A DNA stretch of 64,000 bases, taken from assembly GCA_015234525.1 (NCBI GenBank), contig JADGMX010000007.1, positions 80,366 through 144,365 of the forward strand, in the 5' to 3' direction. The position numbers and the translations under genes were made by a program. Below are positions 7,881-17,193 of the stretch, one piece after another. Each line of letters starts with the position of its first letter. The first letter of the stretch is position 1. The notes under the pieces were generated by a model. That model did no database searches, was not told the DNA's origin, and worked only from the letters and a program-made list of their open reading frames with translations. This stretch comes from Flavobacterium sp. (GTDB lineage Bacteria > Bacteroidota > Bacteroidia > Flavobacteriales > Flavobacteriaceae).

Positions 7881-10301
7881 CTACAATTTTGTCTTCGGCA
7901 AATTGTCGATTTCCTCGTCTGAATGCTCGATAATATCAATCATCGGTTCGGGAAGTTCCTGCTTGTTTGCCAGGGTTTTATTGAGCGTCAAGACCAGCGC
8001 CGGCAGCAAAACCAGATTGCTCATCATCCCGAAAAACAGGGTAACAGCTACGAGGCCGCCCAAAGCCTGCGTCCCGCCAAACCCCGACAGCATAAATACC
8101 GAAAACCCGAAAAGCAGCACAATCGAGGTGTAAAACATGCTGAGTCCGGCGTCGTTGAACGTGGCGTAAACCGATTTTCTGATCTTCCAGTTATTGCGTT
8201 TCAGCTCTTCGCGATATTGTGCGAGAAATCTGATTGTATCATCAACCGAAAGTCCGAATGCGATTCCGAATACCAATATCGTCGACGGTTTTAGCGGAAT
8301 GTCGAAAAATCCCATGATGGCGGCTGTGAGCAATAGTGGAAGCAAATTCGGAATCAGCGAAACCAGTACCATTTTTACCGATCTGAACATAAATGCGACC
8401 AGTAATGATGTCAGAATAACCGCAAAAACCAATGATGTTAAGAGGTTGTCCAGCAAGTATCCGGTTCCTTTTTGAAACACCAATGCTTTTCCGGTAACCG
8501 TGATATTGAATCGTTCTTCAGGGAAAAGTCGCGCGGCGGCAGTGCGAATCTGGTTTTCGATCTGCACCATTTCTTCACCGCTTTTGTCGCTCATGTATGT
8601 CGTGATGCGCGCGTAACGACCGGTCGAATCCACATAGGATTTCATCAGATTGTCTTTCGAATTTTTAGTCGCATTTTTAGCATAGCTGAGAATAAATCCT
8701 TGCTCCTGAGCGGTCGGAAGTTGGTAATATTCCGAATTTCCGTTGTAATATGCTTGTTTTGAATACTTGATCAAACTTACAATCGACAAGGGTTTTGAGA
8801 GCTCCGGGATTTCCATAATAGACTCTTCGAGTTCTTCCATTTTTTTGATGGTCGAAAGCTTCATCACGCCTTTTGGCCGCTTGGTGTCGATCATGATCTC
8901 GACCGGAAGTACGCCGTCGAACTCGTCTTCAAAGAACGAAATGTCTTTGAAAAATTCGGTTCGTTTTGGCATGTCTTCGAGCAACGAGCCTGAAATTCGC
9001 ATTTCGTAAATTCCGATGATGCTTACCGTTAAGAGTATGATGGCGACGACGTAAACTGAAAACCTGCTTTCCTTGATTGTGCGTAAAATCCACTCCATGA
9101 ACGAGCGTACGTAAACGCGGTCAAGGTGTTTTAGGTGTCGGTCTTTTGGCGGCGGAATAAAACTATGAAAGATCGGGATGACTAGTAAGCAAAGAAAGAA
9201 TAGCGCCATAATATTGATCGAAGTGACTACGCCAAATTCAATCAGCAATTTATTATTTGAGGCGGCAAATGTGGCAAATCCGATGGCTGTCGTCAGGTTT
9301 GTCATTAGCGTTGCCATTCCGACTTTTGTGGTTACCCGCTGTAATGCCTTTACTTTATTTCGGTGAACTTTGTATTCCTGATGGTATTTGTTGGTGAGGA
9401 AAATGCAATTCGGTATTCCGATAACGATCATCAAAGACGGCACAAGTGCGGTTAAGACCGTGATCTCGTAATTGAAGAGTCCGAGGGTTCCAAACGACCA
9501 CATAACGCCGATAATAACAATAAGTATCGATACTAACGTGGCGCGGAACGTTCGAAAGAAAAGAAAGAAAATTAGCGATGTAATAAATAGCGCCGCACCG
9601 ATGAAAATTCCGATTTCGTCGGTAATGGTTTGGGCGTTCATCGTTCGGATGTAAGGCATTCCCGATACGCGAAGATCAATGCTGGTCTGCTTTTCAAAAT
9701 TGTTGATCGCCGGGACGAGCTTGTCGAGTACAAAATCCTTCCTTTTCGATGTGTTTACGATTTCCTTGTCGAGGTAAACCGCCGATCTGACACTTCCCGA
9801 CTCGGTATTAAACAGCAAGCCTTCGTAAAATGGAAGATTGGTGAACAAATCGCGTCTGGCTTTTGAAAGTGCTTCCTGATTGGTTTTGCTTTCAGGATCG
9901 AGGAAGGGGACGAGTTCAAATGTTTCGAGCGAATCGTTCTTTTGGAGTTTTCGCAGATCGTCAATCGAAATGACAAGGTCGACTTCCTCATGGGATTTGA
10001 TGGATTCCATCATTTTCGCCCATTCGGCAAAAGCCTTTGGGGTAAAAAGCGTTGTGTCTTTTACACCGATAATGATGAGATTTCCTTCTTCGCCGAACTT
10101 GTCGAGAAACGCATTATATTCGACATTCACCGGATTGTCGGCCGGAAGCATGTTCGCTTCGGTAAAGGTGAAACGTATATTTTTCCACTGCAGTGCGAGC
10201 AACACCGTTATGAGCGTAATTATGGACAGCATCACGATGCGGTTTCGCAAAACTACACGCGCTACAAGTTCCCAAAATCCTAAGCTAAACCACTTGATCA
10301 T
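7881..10301 (-). CDS. RND/MMPL-family transporter
   Basis: An 806-residue inner-membrane protein with the duplicated RND layout. TM1 (about residues 20-40) is followed by a large periplasmic domain. TM2-6 span about residues 225-385, with LFFLFFRTFRATLVSILIV and the GIPNCIFLTNKYHQEY segment. TM7 (residues ~415-435) precedes a second periplasmic domain, and TM8-12 complete the protein, including FGIAFGLSVDDTIRFLAQY, the conserved motif D-type helix. Family members export hydrophobic or amphiphilic compounds, or lipids such as hopanoids. Without a linked adaptor or outer-membrane factor the substrate cannot be named. The gene appears monocistronic. Confidence 0.85.
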   Translation of the reverse strand: MIKWFSLGFWELVARVVLRNRIVMLSIITLITVLLALQWKNIRFTFTEANMLPADNPVNVEYNAFLDKFGEEGNLIIIGVKDTTLFTPKAFAEWAKMMESIKSHEEVDLVISIDDLRKLQKNDSLETFELVPFLDPESKTNQEALSKARRDLFTNLPFYEGLLFNTESGSVRSAVYLDKEIVNTSKRKDFVLDKLVPAINNFEKQTSIDLRVSGMPYIRTMNAQTITDEIGIFIGAALFITSLIFFLFFRTFRATLVSILIVIIGVMWSFGTLGLFNYEITVLTALVPSLMIVIGIPNCIFLTNKYHQEYKVHRNKVKALQRVTTKVGMATLMTNLTTAIGFATFAASNNKLLIEFGVVTSINIMALFFLCLLVIPIFHSFIPPPKDRHLKHLDRVYVRSFMEWILRTIKESRFSVYVVAIILLTVSIIGIYEMRISGSLLEDMPKRTEFFKDISFFEDEFDGVLPVEIMIDTKRPKGVMKLSTIKKMEELEESIMEIPELSKPLSIVSLIKYSKQAYYNGNSEYYQLPTAQEQGFILSYAKNATKNSKDNLMKSYVDSTGRYARITTYMSDKSGEEMVQIENQIRTAAARLFPEERFNITVTGKALVFQKGTGYLLDNLLTSLVFAVILTSLLVAFMFRSVKMVLVSLIPNLLPLLLTAAIMGFFDIPLKPSTILVFGIAFGLSVDDTIRFLAQYREELKRNNWKIRKSVYATFNDAGLSMFYTSIVLLFGFSVFMLSGFGGTQALGGLVAVTLFFGMMSNLVLLPALVLTLNKTLANKQELPEPMIDIIEHSDEEIDNLPKTKL

Positions 10302-10440
10302 TTCAAAAAATTATGGATGCAAAGGTATCAAAACAGTTGCGTTTAAGGATTAGAACGGGTTTGAAAATTCGGCGTAAAATTCACGTAAGTGCACATTTGA
10401 AAAATATTTGTACGAAAAGGTAACGGCTAAAATTTAATAA

Positions 10441-10448
10441 TATATTTG
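10441..10448 (+). promoter_or_regulatory. -7 promoter element of the antiporter gene
   Basis: Perfect TATATTTG. A transcript starting just downstream would exclude the upstream TTG at 10446 as a start and supports ATG at 10500. Confidence 0.55.
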
Positions 10449-10499
10449 GTCTGCCAAATCGACTGGCTAATCCGGCGGTTAAAAGGCATTTTGCATCGG

Positions 10500-12770
10500 A
10501 TGAAAAAGTATAAGAACAGCCTATTTTACGCAGCACTCACCGCACTTTTTTTTGTGTTTTTATACAATTTGATGAAGCGTGGAGCGGCTCTGGAAGACGG
10601 TCGGAATGTGGTTGAACGCAACAGTTCGAATACGCATTGGGACGATTTTCTGTCTACAATGTCCGATAATATTCATCATCCGCTCGCCATGCTCTTAATT
10701 CAAATCATCAGCATTATCATTGTGGCCCGGATATTTGGATGGTTTTTCAGGCGAATTGGTCAACCTTCGGTGATTGGCGAAATGGTAGCCGGAATTGTGC
10801 TCGGACCGTCACTGTTGGGATTGTATTTCCCGGAATTTTCACAGTCGCTTTTTCCGGCGGAATCACTCGGAAATCTGCAGTTCTTAAGTCAGATTGGTCT
10901 GATTCTATTTATGTTCGTCATCGGAATGGAACTGGATATCAACGCCTTGAAAAATAAGGCCAATGATGCCGTTGTCATCAGTCATGCGAGCATTATTTTT
11001 CCGTTTGCGCTCGGATCAACACTAGCGTATTTCGTTTACGCCGAATTTGCTCCGGAAGGTGTCGGTTTCTTATCATTCGCACTTTTTATGGGTATCGCAA
11101 TGAGCATCACCGCTTTTCCGGTCTTGGCGCGAATCGTGCAGGAACGCGGAATTCATAAAACCAAACTCGGAACAATCGTAATCACATGCGCCGCTGCCGA
11201 CGATATCACGGCTTGGTGTATTTTGGCGATTGTAATTGCGATCGTTAAAGCGGGTTCTTTTGTCAGTTCGCTTTACATTGTTGCTCTCGCGGTAGGTTAC
11301 GTTTTTCTGATGCTAAAAGTTGTAAGGCCGTTTTTGAAACGCGTTGCCGAACTAAAATCAGATTCAACCGGCGTTAGTCGGCCTATCGTTGCCATATTTT
11401 TACTGACTTTGATTTTGTCGGCATACGCAACCGAAGTTATCGGGATTCATGCGTTATTTGGTGCATTCATGGCCGGCGCAATCATGCCAGAGGTTGCGAA
11501 TTTCAGAACAATCATCATTGATAAAGTCGAGGATGTTGCGGTGGTTTTATTGCTTCCGCTGTTTTTTGTCTTTACCGGATTGCGAACTCAGATCGGACTT
11601 ATTAACGATCCGTATCTGTGGAAACTCACCGGACTAATCATCGTTGTGGCTGTTGTCGGGAAATTTGTCGGGAGCGCATTGGCTGCGAAATTCGTCGGAC
11701 AGAATCTGCGTGACAGTTTGACTATTGGCGCCTTGATGAATACGAGAGGTTTAATGGAATTGGTGGTGCTTAACATTGGATACGATCTCGGAGTTCTAAC
11801 AGCAGAAGTTTTTACGATGATGGTAATCATGGCGCTTGTTACCACCTTTATGACAGGTCCTGCGCTGGATTTAATCAATTATATTTTCAGATCATCTGAT
11901 GCCATTATCCCGGATTCAGTCAAGCAAAGTACCAAATTCAAGGTGCTGATTTCTTTCGGTCAACCCGAAAAAGGGAAAACACTACTCCGATTGGCGAATG
12001 GATTTGTAAAGAACCGAAAGCAGCATTCAATGGTAACGGCAATGCATTTAACATTGAGCCACGAACTACATACGTTTGACATCGAAGAAGAGGAGAAGCG
12101 AAGTTTTGCTCAAATCCTGGACGAATCCGCGAAAATTGGCCAAAGTGTCGTGCCGGTTTTTAAGGCGTCAAGCGATATTGAAAACGACATTGTTGAAATT
12201 GCAAATCAAGGCGATCATAATTTACTTTTGGTCGGAATGGGCGAATCGATTTTTGAAGGAACGTTACTCGGGAAAGTATTGGGATATACCACCCGAATCG
12301 TCAATCCGGATAGGCTGATCGACAAACTTTCAGGGAAAGAAGGTCTTTTTGAAAGTACGCCATTCGATGAGCGCACACGCCAAATCGTTGCCAAATCGCG
12401 TATTCCTGTCGGAGTTTTGATTACCAAAGAACCGCTCGGATTGTCAAAAGTATTTGTACCGATTTTTTCAGACGATGATTCATTCTTAATTGGATACGGC
12501 GAGATGTTGGCCGAAAACAGCCATTCGCAGGTCACATTTGTCGATCCTCACGACATGGTTGCGAACAATCCGGAAATGGGCAAACAAATCGAGAATTTAA
12601 ACCAAAAACTTTCGGGTCAGATCCATATATTGGAGGATCGGACGATGAAAAAAGATTTTCTCGAGCGTCAGGATATTATGTTGATTAGTCTTGAAAGTTG
12701 GAAAAAGCTGGTTAATACACAAAGTCTTTGGGTTCGGAACATTTCTTCAGTTCTTATAATCAAACACTAG
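10500..12770 (+). CDS. Kef-type cation:proton antiporter with C-terminal universal-stress-like domain
   Basis: A 756-residue CPA2-family membrane antiporter, exchanging K+ or Na+ for protons. After an N-terminal helix (residues ~10-25), about twelve transmembrane segments run from residue 60 to 450. They contain IGEMVAGIVLGPSLLG, MSITAFPVLARIV and the DD pair in AAADDITAW expected at the ion-binding site. The remaining ~280 residues are cytoplasmic and resemble USP-type nucleotide-binding domains (LLVGMGESIFEGTLLGKVLG) rather than RCK/TrkA-N. I start at ATG 10500 because a -7 motif overlaps the longer TTG start. The gene precedes the SMR exporter on the same strand. Confidence 0.88.
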   Translation: MKKYKNSLFYAALTALFFVFLYNLMKRGAALEDGRNVVERNSSNTHWDDFLSTMSDNIHHPLAMLLIQIISIIIVARIFGWFFRRIGQPSVIGEMVAGIVLGPSLLGLYFPEFSQSLFPAESLGNLQFLSQIGLILFMFVIGMELDINALKNKANDAVVISHASIIFPFALGSTLAYFVYAEFAPEGVGFLSFALFMGIAMSITAFPVLARIVQERGIHKTKLGTIVITCAAADDITAWCILAIVIAIVKAGSFVSSLYIVALAVGYVFLMLKVVRPFLKRVAELKSDSTGVSRPIVAIFLLTLILSAYATEVIGIHALFGAFMAGAIMPEVANFRTIIIDKVEDVAVVLLLPLFFVFTGLRTQIGLINDPYLWKLTGLIIVVAVVGKFVGSALAAKFVGQNLRDSLTIGALMNTRGLMELVVLNIGYDLGVLTAEVFTMMVIMALVTTFMTGPALDLINYIFRSSDAIIPDSVKQSTKFKVLISFGQPEKGKTLLRLANGFVKNRKQHSMVTAMHLTLSHELHTFDIEEEEKRSFAQILDESAKIGQSVVPVFKASSDIENDIVEIANQGDHNLLLVGMGESIFEGTLLGKVLGYTTRIVNPDRLIDKLSGKEGLFESTPFDERTRQIVAKSRIPVGVLITKEPLGLSKVFVPIFSDDDSFLIGYGEMLAENSHSQVTFVDPHDMVANNPEMGKQIENLNQKLSGQIHILEDRTMKKDFLERQDIMLISLESWKKLVNTQSLWVRNISSVLIIKH

Positions 12771-12777
12771 CAAAGTG

Positions 12778-12785
12778 TATCTTTG
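12778..12785 (+). promoter_or_regulatory. -7 promoter element of the SMR exporter gene
   Basis: TATCTTTG lies 14 bp before the ATG at 12800, implying a very short leader. It rules out the longer frame beginning at 12728 as the translated product from this promoter. Confidence 0.5.
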
Positions 12786-12799
12786 TGAAAATTTTTACG

Positions 12800-13129
12800 A
12801 TGAACTGGATACTGCTGATTATTGCCGGATTATTTGAAGTCGGTTTTGCAACATGTTTGGGAAAAGCCCGCGAAACAACGGGCGCCGCGTCTAATTATTG
12901 GCTTGTCGGATTTTTAGTCTGTTTAACCATAAGCATGGTTCTGCTTTACAAAGCGACTCAAACCTTACCAATCGGAACGGCGTATGCGGTTTGGACGGGA
13001 ATTGGCGCGGCAGGAAGTGTGATCATCGGCATCTTTTTCTTTAAAGAACCGGCAACTTTTTGGCGAATGTTCTTCCTTTTCACACTCATCGCCTCAGTAG
13101 TCGGACTAAAATTTGTTTCGTCGCACTAG
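12800..13129 (+). CDS. SMR-family transporter, guanidinium exporter type (SugE/Gdx-like)
   Basis: A 109-residue protein of four transmembrane helices, the size of small multidrug resistance transporters, which work as antiparallel dimers. Glu13 in IIAGLFEVGFA is the membrane-embedded carboxylate that couples proton and substrate. The central TLPIGTAYAVWTGIGAAG segment matches the Gdx/SugE (guanidinium/H+ exporter) subgroup better than EmrE. No guanidine riboswitch is visible upstream. The stop codon overlaps the stop of the convergent DUF5686 gene within a shared CTAG palindrome. The subtype is inferred from motif memory. Confidence 0.85.
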   Translation: MNWILLIIAGLFEVGFATCLGKARETTGAASNYWLVGFLVCLTISMVLLYKATQTLPIGTAYAVWTGIGAAGSVIIGIFFFKEPATFWRMFFLFTLIASVVGLKFVSSH

Positions 13130-15591
13130 AATCCGAGGTCAAGCACGAAATTCAGCTTTACCGCGATATTGTCTTCCAATTGTGACAACTGGTTCGGTCC
13201 GTAACGGTAAAATCCCGAAAGTCCCAAACCGTTAAAAATCCGGTTAAGTTCAATTCCGCTTTCAAAATATCCTTTTTCGAGCGTTTTGAAATCAAGGCCG
13301 AGGTGATCCTGCCGATTATCCATTGACCCATAAGCCATTCTGGTCACTAACACCGGCGAGGGTTTTATCATTCCTGAAATATTGATCCGCTTTAAACCGT
13401 GCTTGAACTGAACAATTACGTATTTGTTTGAAAAAAACTCATTGAAATACATGGTCTCAAAACTGTTTTTCCCCGAAAAAGTGATCCGTTGTAACAGTCG
13501 GTCTTTGTTCAAATTGTTTGGCGACGAATTGTACAAATGCGTTAGTGGCACATCGCCGTATGCATAACCAGCTTCGAGAAGTAAAGCCGATTTCTGTCCG
13601 TTGTGATATTTTTTCTCGTACTCAGTTCTGAAATCGATTTTGCCGAAAATAAATTTATTATCGAGAATTTTTGGCAACGTATGTGAGTATTGAAAGGTAA
13701 ATTTCGGAAAGCGTTTTGCGGTTTCAATCCGGCCTTTCGGAGTTTGCATATAATCGCTGAATGGATTCCACTGAAGAGAAACAACAGCCATCGTCAACGT
13801 AAATGTTCGATGTAATCTGTCGTCCGGATTATAGCCGTAATTGAACAACGGGTCAATTTTACTGTTTGAAAGTTGCCACAGACTTTCCGTTTTTGGGATG
13901 ATTTTGCTTCTGATAAAAGCGCGGTTGGTCATGTGATTGTAGAACGTACTGATGTTGATCGGTCGTGGATCGTAAATTTTAAAAATTCGCGGGTCGATCA
14001 AAAAAGTGGTGCTTGCAATTTCTTTCACATCATCTGTAAACGAATAGCCGATCCAGGTGTCCGAAAATTTGCCGATCCGGGCTGAAGCGCCGATGCTGTA
14101 TTTGAACTCGCCGTCCTTTGTTCCATACGCCGTGTAACTGTCGATTCGATATTTTTCGGATAGTTTGTCGTTTGTAACACCGCCAATCCCGATTCGGAAA
14201 CCTTCATAATTATTATAGCTCAGCACGTATCTGAGGTCAAAATCGAATGGGCCAAAAGGAACATAACCGTTGATGATTTTTCGGCCAAATCGAAGTTTCC
14301 CGGCAATGTTTTTACGAAGCACGATGCTGTCCAGAGTCCGGTATGTATTGCTCTCACGCGGATCGGAAACTTCCGAATACCTTTGCCAAAATACCGAATC
14401 GCGTCGAATGGCGCTGTCTTTTATTTCTATTGCGATATAGCGTTTTTTGATTTTTACCGGTTGATTCAATCGGACATCTGAAATTTTGGTTTCCGACAGC
14501 ACATAGGTTTCATCTGATGGCATTCGGCGTTTTGTGACACTTGTCTGTTCGCTTTCGGGATCAAAGAAAATCGTTTCGCCGAATAGTTTTAGGTTATCGT
14601 TCTTTTGTCCTTTCGACATTTTAAATGTCAGTTTAGACGGAAAATACAAATCGTCTTGATTTTGATATTCGAATTCGTGAGTGGCGGTAATGCTTAGAAT
14701 GCTTCTAACGCGGAACACAGCTTTTGCAATGGCGTAATTCTGACGATCGATAAAAATCACACCTTCAAGTCGGTTTTTGCGATTCCGCTGCACATTTTTA
14801 AAATGGATCGCATAACTATCACGTCCATTAATTGAAATCGTATCTAAAATTTTGTACCGATAATTTTCAGTGTGATGTCGCGATATCGGATTTCGGTAAA
14901 TCGTACCAAAGAGTTCATACGTAGACTCGTAGATTGACAGTGGCTGAAGATTAAAACCGACCATTTCATAAACAGGTTCGGGAAATCCGGCCATTTTTGC
15001 ACCGATGATTGTTTCTTTAAAATTGTCGCCGTCGTATTGATAATGCGACACTTTTTCGGTTGCGAACAAGTGTTGCTTGGATACAAACCGCTGAAACTTG
15101 TAACTGGTTGAATCGAGTTTCAAACGTCTTTTGCCGAATAGCGGTTTTTCGATGATGGTATCGATCTCGGTTGAAATTTCGGAAGGATCAGCGGTGACGA
15201 TGAGTTTGCGATGCGCTTTAAAATCGAATGAGGATAGTTTGCGTTTTGGGTCGTTCTGTGTTTTTCGCGCGACAATTTTGATGATCGTCAAGGCGTCGTC
15301 GGGCGATTTTATTTCTGTTCGCGGTTGAAGGTAGATCGGGTAAAACGTAGTTTTTGCATCGGGTGCGAATGCCGAAGTTTTGTAACCGGTGTAACTGATT
15401 GTCAAAATTTCGTTTTCGGAAATGTCGATTGAAAAACGGCCGTCGATGTCTGCGAGCTTCGTCGAATCGCCGATTTTGATGCTGGCAAACGGCAACGCTT
15501 TTTCGGTTTGCGAATCCTTGACCACGCCTTGAACGCGAAGTTGCGAATAGGAGAGCAGCGGAATAAGGAAAAGAATAATCAGATATTTCAT
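13126..15591 (-). CDS. DUF5686 outer-membrane protein with carboxypeptidase-like regulatory domain
   Basis: An 821-residue exported protein. A signal peptide (MKYLIILFLIPLLSYS) leads into a carboxypeptidase-D regulatory-like beta-sandwich (residues ~20-100, RVQGVVKDSQTEKALPFASI ... ISYTGYKTSAF). A long DUF5686 region follows, and a C-terminal half rich in amphipathic strands ends in Leu-Asp-Leu-Gly-Phe, typical of a barrel that finishes in an aromatic residue. The family is Bacteroidota-specific and its function is not established. The ATG at 15591 is preferred over the TTG at 15606 because the signal peptide begins there. Confidence 0.85.
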   Translation of the reverse strand: MKYLIILFLIPLLSYSQLRVQGVVKDSQTEKALPFASIKIGDSTKLADIDGRFSIDISENEILTISYTGYKTSAFAPDAKTTFYPIYLQPRTEIKSPDDALTIIKIVARKTQNDPKRKLSSFDFKAHRKLIVTADPSEISTEIDTIIEKPLFGKRRLKLDSTSYKFQRFVSKQHLFATEKVSHYQYDGDNFKETIIGAKMAGFPEPVYEMVGFNLQPLSIYESTYELFGTIYRNPISRHHTENYRYKILDTISINGRDSYAIHFKNVQRNRKNRLEGVIFIDRQNYAIAKAVFRVRSILSITATHEFEYQNQDDLYFPSKLTFKMSKGQKNDNLKLFGETIFFDPESEQTSVTKRRMPSDETYVLSETKISDVRLNQPVKIKKRYIAIEIKDSAIRRDSVFWQRYSEVSDPRESNTYRTLDSIVLRKNIAGKLRFGRKIINGYVPFGPFDFDLRYVLSYNNYEGFRIGIGGVTNDKLSEKYRIDSYTAYGTKDGEFKYSIGASARIGKFSDTWIGYSFTDDVKEIASTTFLIDPRIFKIYDPRPINISTFYNHMTNRAFIRSKIIPKTESLWQLSNSKIDPLFNYGYNPDDRLHRTFTLTMAVVSLQWNPFSDYMQTPKGRIETAKRFPKFTFQYSHTLPKILDNKFIFGKIDFRTEYEKKYHNGQKSALLLEAGYAYGDVPLTHLYNSSPNNLNKDRLLQRITFSGKNSFETMYFNEFFSNKYVIVQFKHGLKRINISGMIKPSPVLVTRMAYGSMDNRQDHLGLDFKTLEKGYFESGIELNRIFNGLGLSGFYRYGPNQLSQLEDNIAVKLNFVLDLGF

Positions 15592-15621
15592 CGAGACGTT
15601 TGGCAAGACCTATAAAAGTAA

Positions 15622-15656
15622 ATAAAAAATCCGCCCTCGGGCAACCGGGGCGGATC
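15622..15656 (-). terminator. Intrinsic terminator after frr
   Basis: On the minus strand atccgccc pairs with gggcggat around an 11-base loop, followed by a T-rich run. It lies between frr and the DUF5686 gene, so the latter is likely transcribed separately. Confidence 0.8.
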
Positions 15657-15673
15657 TTTGGTGAGAACTAAAA

Positions 15674-16237
15674 TTATACTTTCATGATCTCGGCCTCTTT
15701 GATGGCCAAAAGATCGTCGATTTTTTTAATGTATGCGTTTGTCAGCAATTGCACTTCGTCTTCAGCGCTTTTGCAGATATCTTCCGAAAGACCGTTTTTC
15801 TCGAGCTTTTTGATGTCGGTGTTGGCGTCCTTACGCGAGTTGCGGATTCCGATCTTTGCATCTTCGGCTTCTGATTTTGCTTGTTTGGCAAGTTCACGTC
15901 GGCGTTCCTCGGTTAGTGGCGGAACGCTGATGATGATATTATCACCGTTGTTCATTGGGTTAAATCCAAGATTTGCAATCTGAATCGCCTTTTCAATCGG
16001 ATGAAGCATGTTTTTCTCCCATGGCTGAACCGTGATGGTTCTTGCGTCAGGAACATTGATGTTTGCCACTTGCGAAATCGGGGTTTGCGATCCGTAATAA
16101 TCAACGAAAACGCCACCTAACATTGCAGGTGTTGCCTTTCCGGCGCGGATATTTAAAAATTCTTTTTCAAGATGCGCAATAGAACCTTCCATAGATTCTT
16201 TGGTGCTGTCTAATATAAAATCAATTTCCTCGTCCAT
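15674..16237 (-). CDS. frr: Ribosome recycling factor
   Basis: A 187-residue protein that splits the post-termination ribosome together with EF-G. It is full length with family motifs: IAHLEKEFLNIRAGKATPAML, then ISQVANINVPDARTITVQPWEK, and the C-terminal helix PPLTEERRRELAKQAKSEAEDAKIGIRNSR, which forms the long three-helix bundle. It follows pyrH on the same strand, a common bacterial order, but the 137-bp gap holds a REP-like repeat that may interrupt or modulate the operon. Confidence 0.96.
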   Translation of the reverse strand: MDEEIDFILDSTKESMEGSIAHLEKEFLNIRAGKATPAMLGGVFVDYYGSQTPISQVANINVPDARTITVQPWEKNMLHPIEKAIQIANLGFNPMNNGDNIIISVPPLTEERRRELAKQAKSEAEDAKIGIRNSRKDANTDIKKLEKNGLSEDICKSAEDEVQLLTNAYIKKIDDLLAIKEAEIMKV

Positions 16238-16263
16238 TGTAAAAGTTTGAATTTACTTGTTTT

Positions 16264-16366
16264 TAGCCCTGATGGCAGCGGCATCCTTTTATTGCTATTG
16301 GCAGATTTGGTAAAAACCGATTCGGTCAGGCAATAAAAGATATAGCGAACAGCAGGATTAGCTTCT
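16264..16366 (+). repeat. REP-like palindromic repeat, copy B
   Basis: Blocks TAGCCCTGATGG, CAGCGGCATCCTTTTATTG, a variable hairpin middle, CAATAAAAGATATAGCG, AACAGCAGGA and AGCTTCT. The inner arms TTTTATTG and CAATAAAA pair. It fills the gap between pyrH and frr. Confidence 0.85.
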
Positions 16367-16374
16367 AAAAAAAA

Positions 16375-17082
16375 TTAAACGTGAACTACTGTTCCAATAT
16401 TTTCGCCCTCGCAAACGCGGAGCAAATTTCCTTCTTTATTCATATCGAACACCACGATTGGCAATTTGTTTTCGAGACTGAGCGTGAATGCGGTCGAATC
16501 CATAACATTCAGGCCTTTTTTCAGTACGTCGTCAAAGGTAATCGTGTCGAATTTTACCGCGTTGATGTTCTTTTCAGGATCTTCGGTATAAACGCCATCT
16601 ACCCGGGTACCTTTAAGGATCACATCGGCGTTAACCTCGATTCCGCGTAAAACTGCCGCCGTATCGGTTGTGAAATACGGATTTCCCGTTCCGGCTCCGA
16701 AGATGACGATTCGCGACTTTTCGAGGTGACGAACCGCGCGTCGTTTGATATACGGCTCGGCAATGGCTTCGATTTTTAGCGCTGTCTGCAAACGTGTCGG
16801 CATTCCTTTGTCTTCAAGCGCGCCCTGAAGCGCCATTCCGTTGATGACCGTTGCCAACATTCCCATGTAATCACCCTGAACGCGGTCCATTCCTTTGCTG
16901 GCGCCAGCAACTCCACGGAAGATGTTTCCGCCACCGATTACAATTGCGACCTGAACGCCACGATCGTGAATCTGCTTGATTTGCTCGGCGTATTCAGACA
17001 ATCTTGTGGGATCGATGCCGTATTGGCCGTCGCCCATTAACGCCTCGCCACTTAGTTTTAGGAGAACTCGGTTATATTTCAT
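16375..17082 (-). CDS. pyrH: Uridylate kinase (UMP kinase)
   Basis: A 235-residue UMP kinase of the amino-acid-kinase fold, phosphorylating UMP to UDP with ATP in pyrimidine biosynthesis. Visible motifs are [16 protein letters not shown] at the N-terminus, [13 protein letters not shown] for phosphate binding, the [16 protein letters not shown] segment and [13 protein letters not shown]. The start at 17082 ([14 protein letters not shown]) is the family start. The longer frame to 17256 runs through the promoter. A -33/-7 promoter lies immediately upstream, giving a leader of about 15 bases. Confidence 0.96.
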   Translation of the reverse strand: MKYNRVLLKLSGEALMGDGQYGIDPTRLSEYAEQIKQIHDRGVQVAIVIGGGNIFRGVAGASKGMDRVQGDYMGMLATVINGMALQGALEDKGMPTRLQTALKIEAIAEPYIKRRAVRHLEKSRIVIFGAGTGNPYFTTDTAAVLRGIEVNADVILKGTRVDGVYTEDPEKNINAVKFDTITFDDVLKKGLNVMDSTAFTLSLENKLPIVVFDMNKEGNLLRVCEGENIGTVVHV

Positions 17083-17103
17083 TGGGTTTTTACTTATGTT
17101 GTG

Positions 17104-17132
17104 CAAATATAGCGATATTCTGTAATCGCAAA
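17104..17132 (-). promoter_or_regulatory. pyrH promoter (-33 TTTG / -7 TATATTTG)
   Basis: On the minus strand TTTG (17132-17129) and TATATTTG (17111-17104) are separated by 17 bases, close to the usual Bacteroidota spacing. The thioredoxin-like gene reads the other way from the same gap. Confidence 0.65.
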
Positions 17133-17193
17133 AAGGTGGTTTGTGAAAATAAATTGCCCGTAAATTCCGTACTTTGTGGGAAGAATTAGAATT

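Noticed and set aside
9880..10353. Long plus-strand open frame of 157 codons
   Set aside because: It lies antisense within the well-supported RND transporter gene and has no family features. Several similar antisense frames there are shadows of its codon bias.
12730..12800. Guanidine riboswitch upstream of the SugE/Gdx-like gene
   Set aside because: The leader after the -7 motif is only about 10-15 bases and has no ACGR-loop hairpins or other ykkC-type structure.
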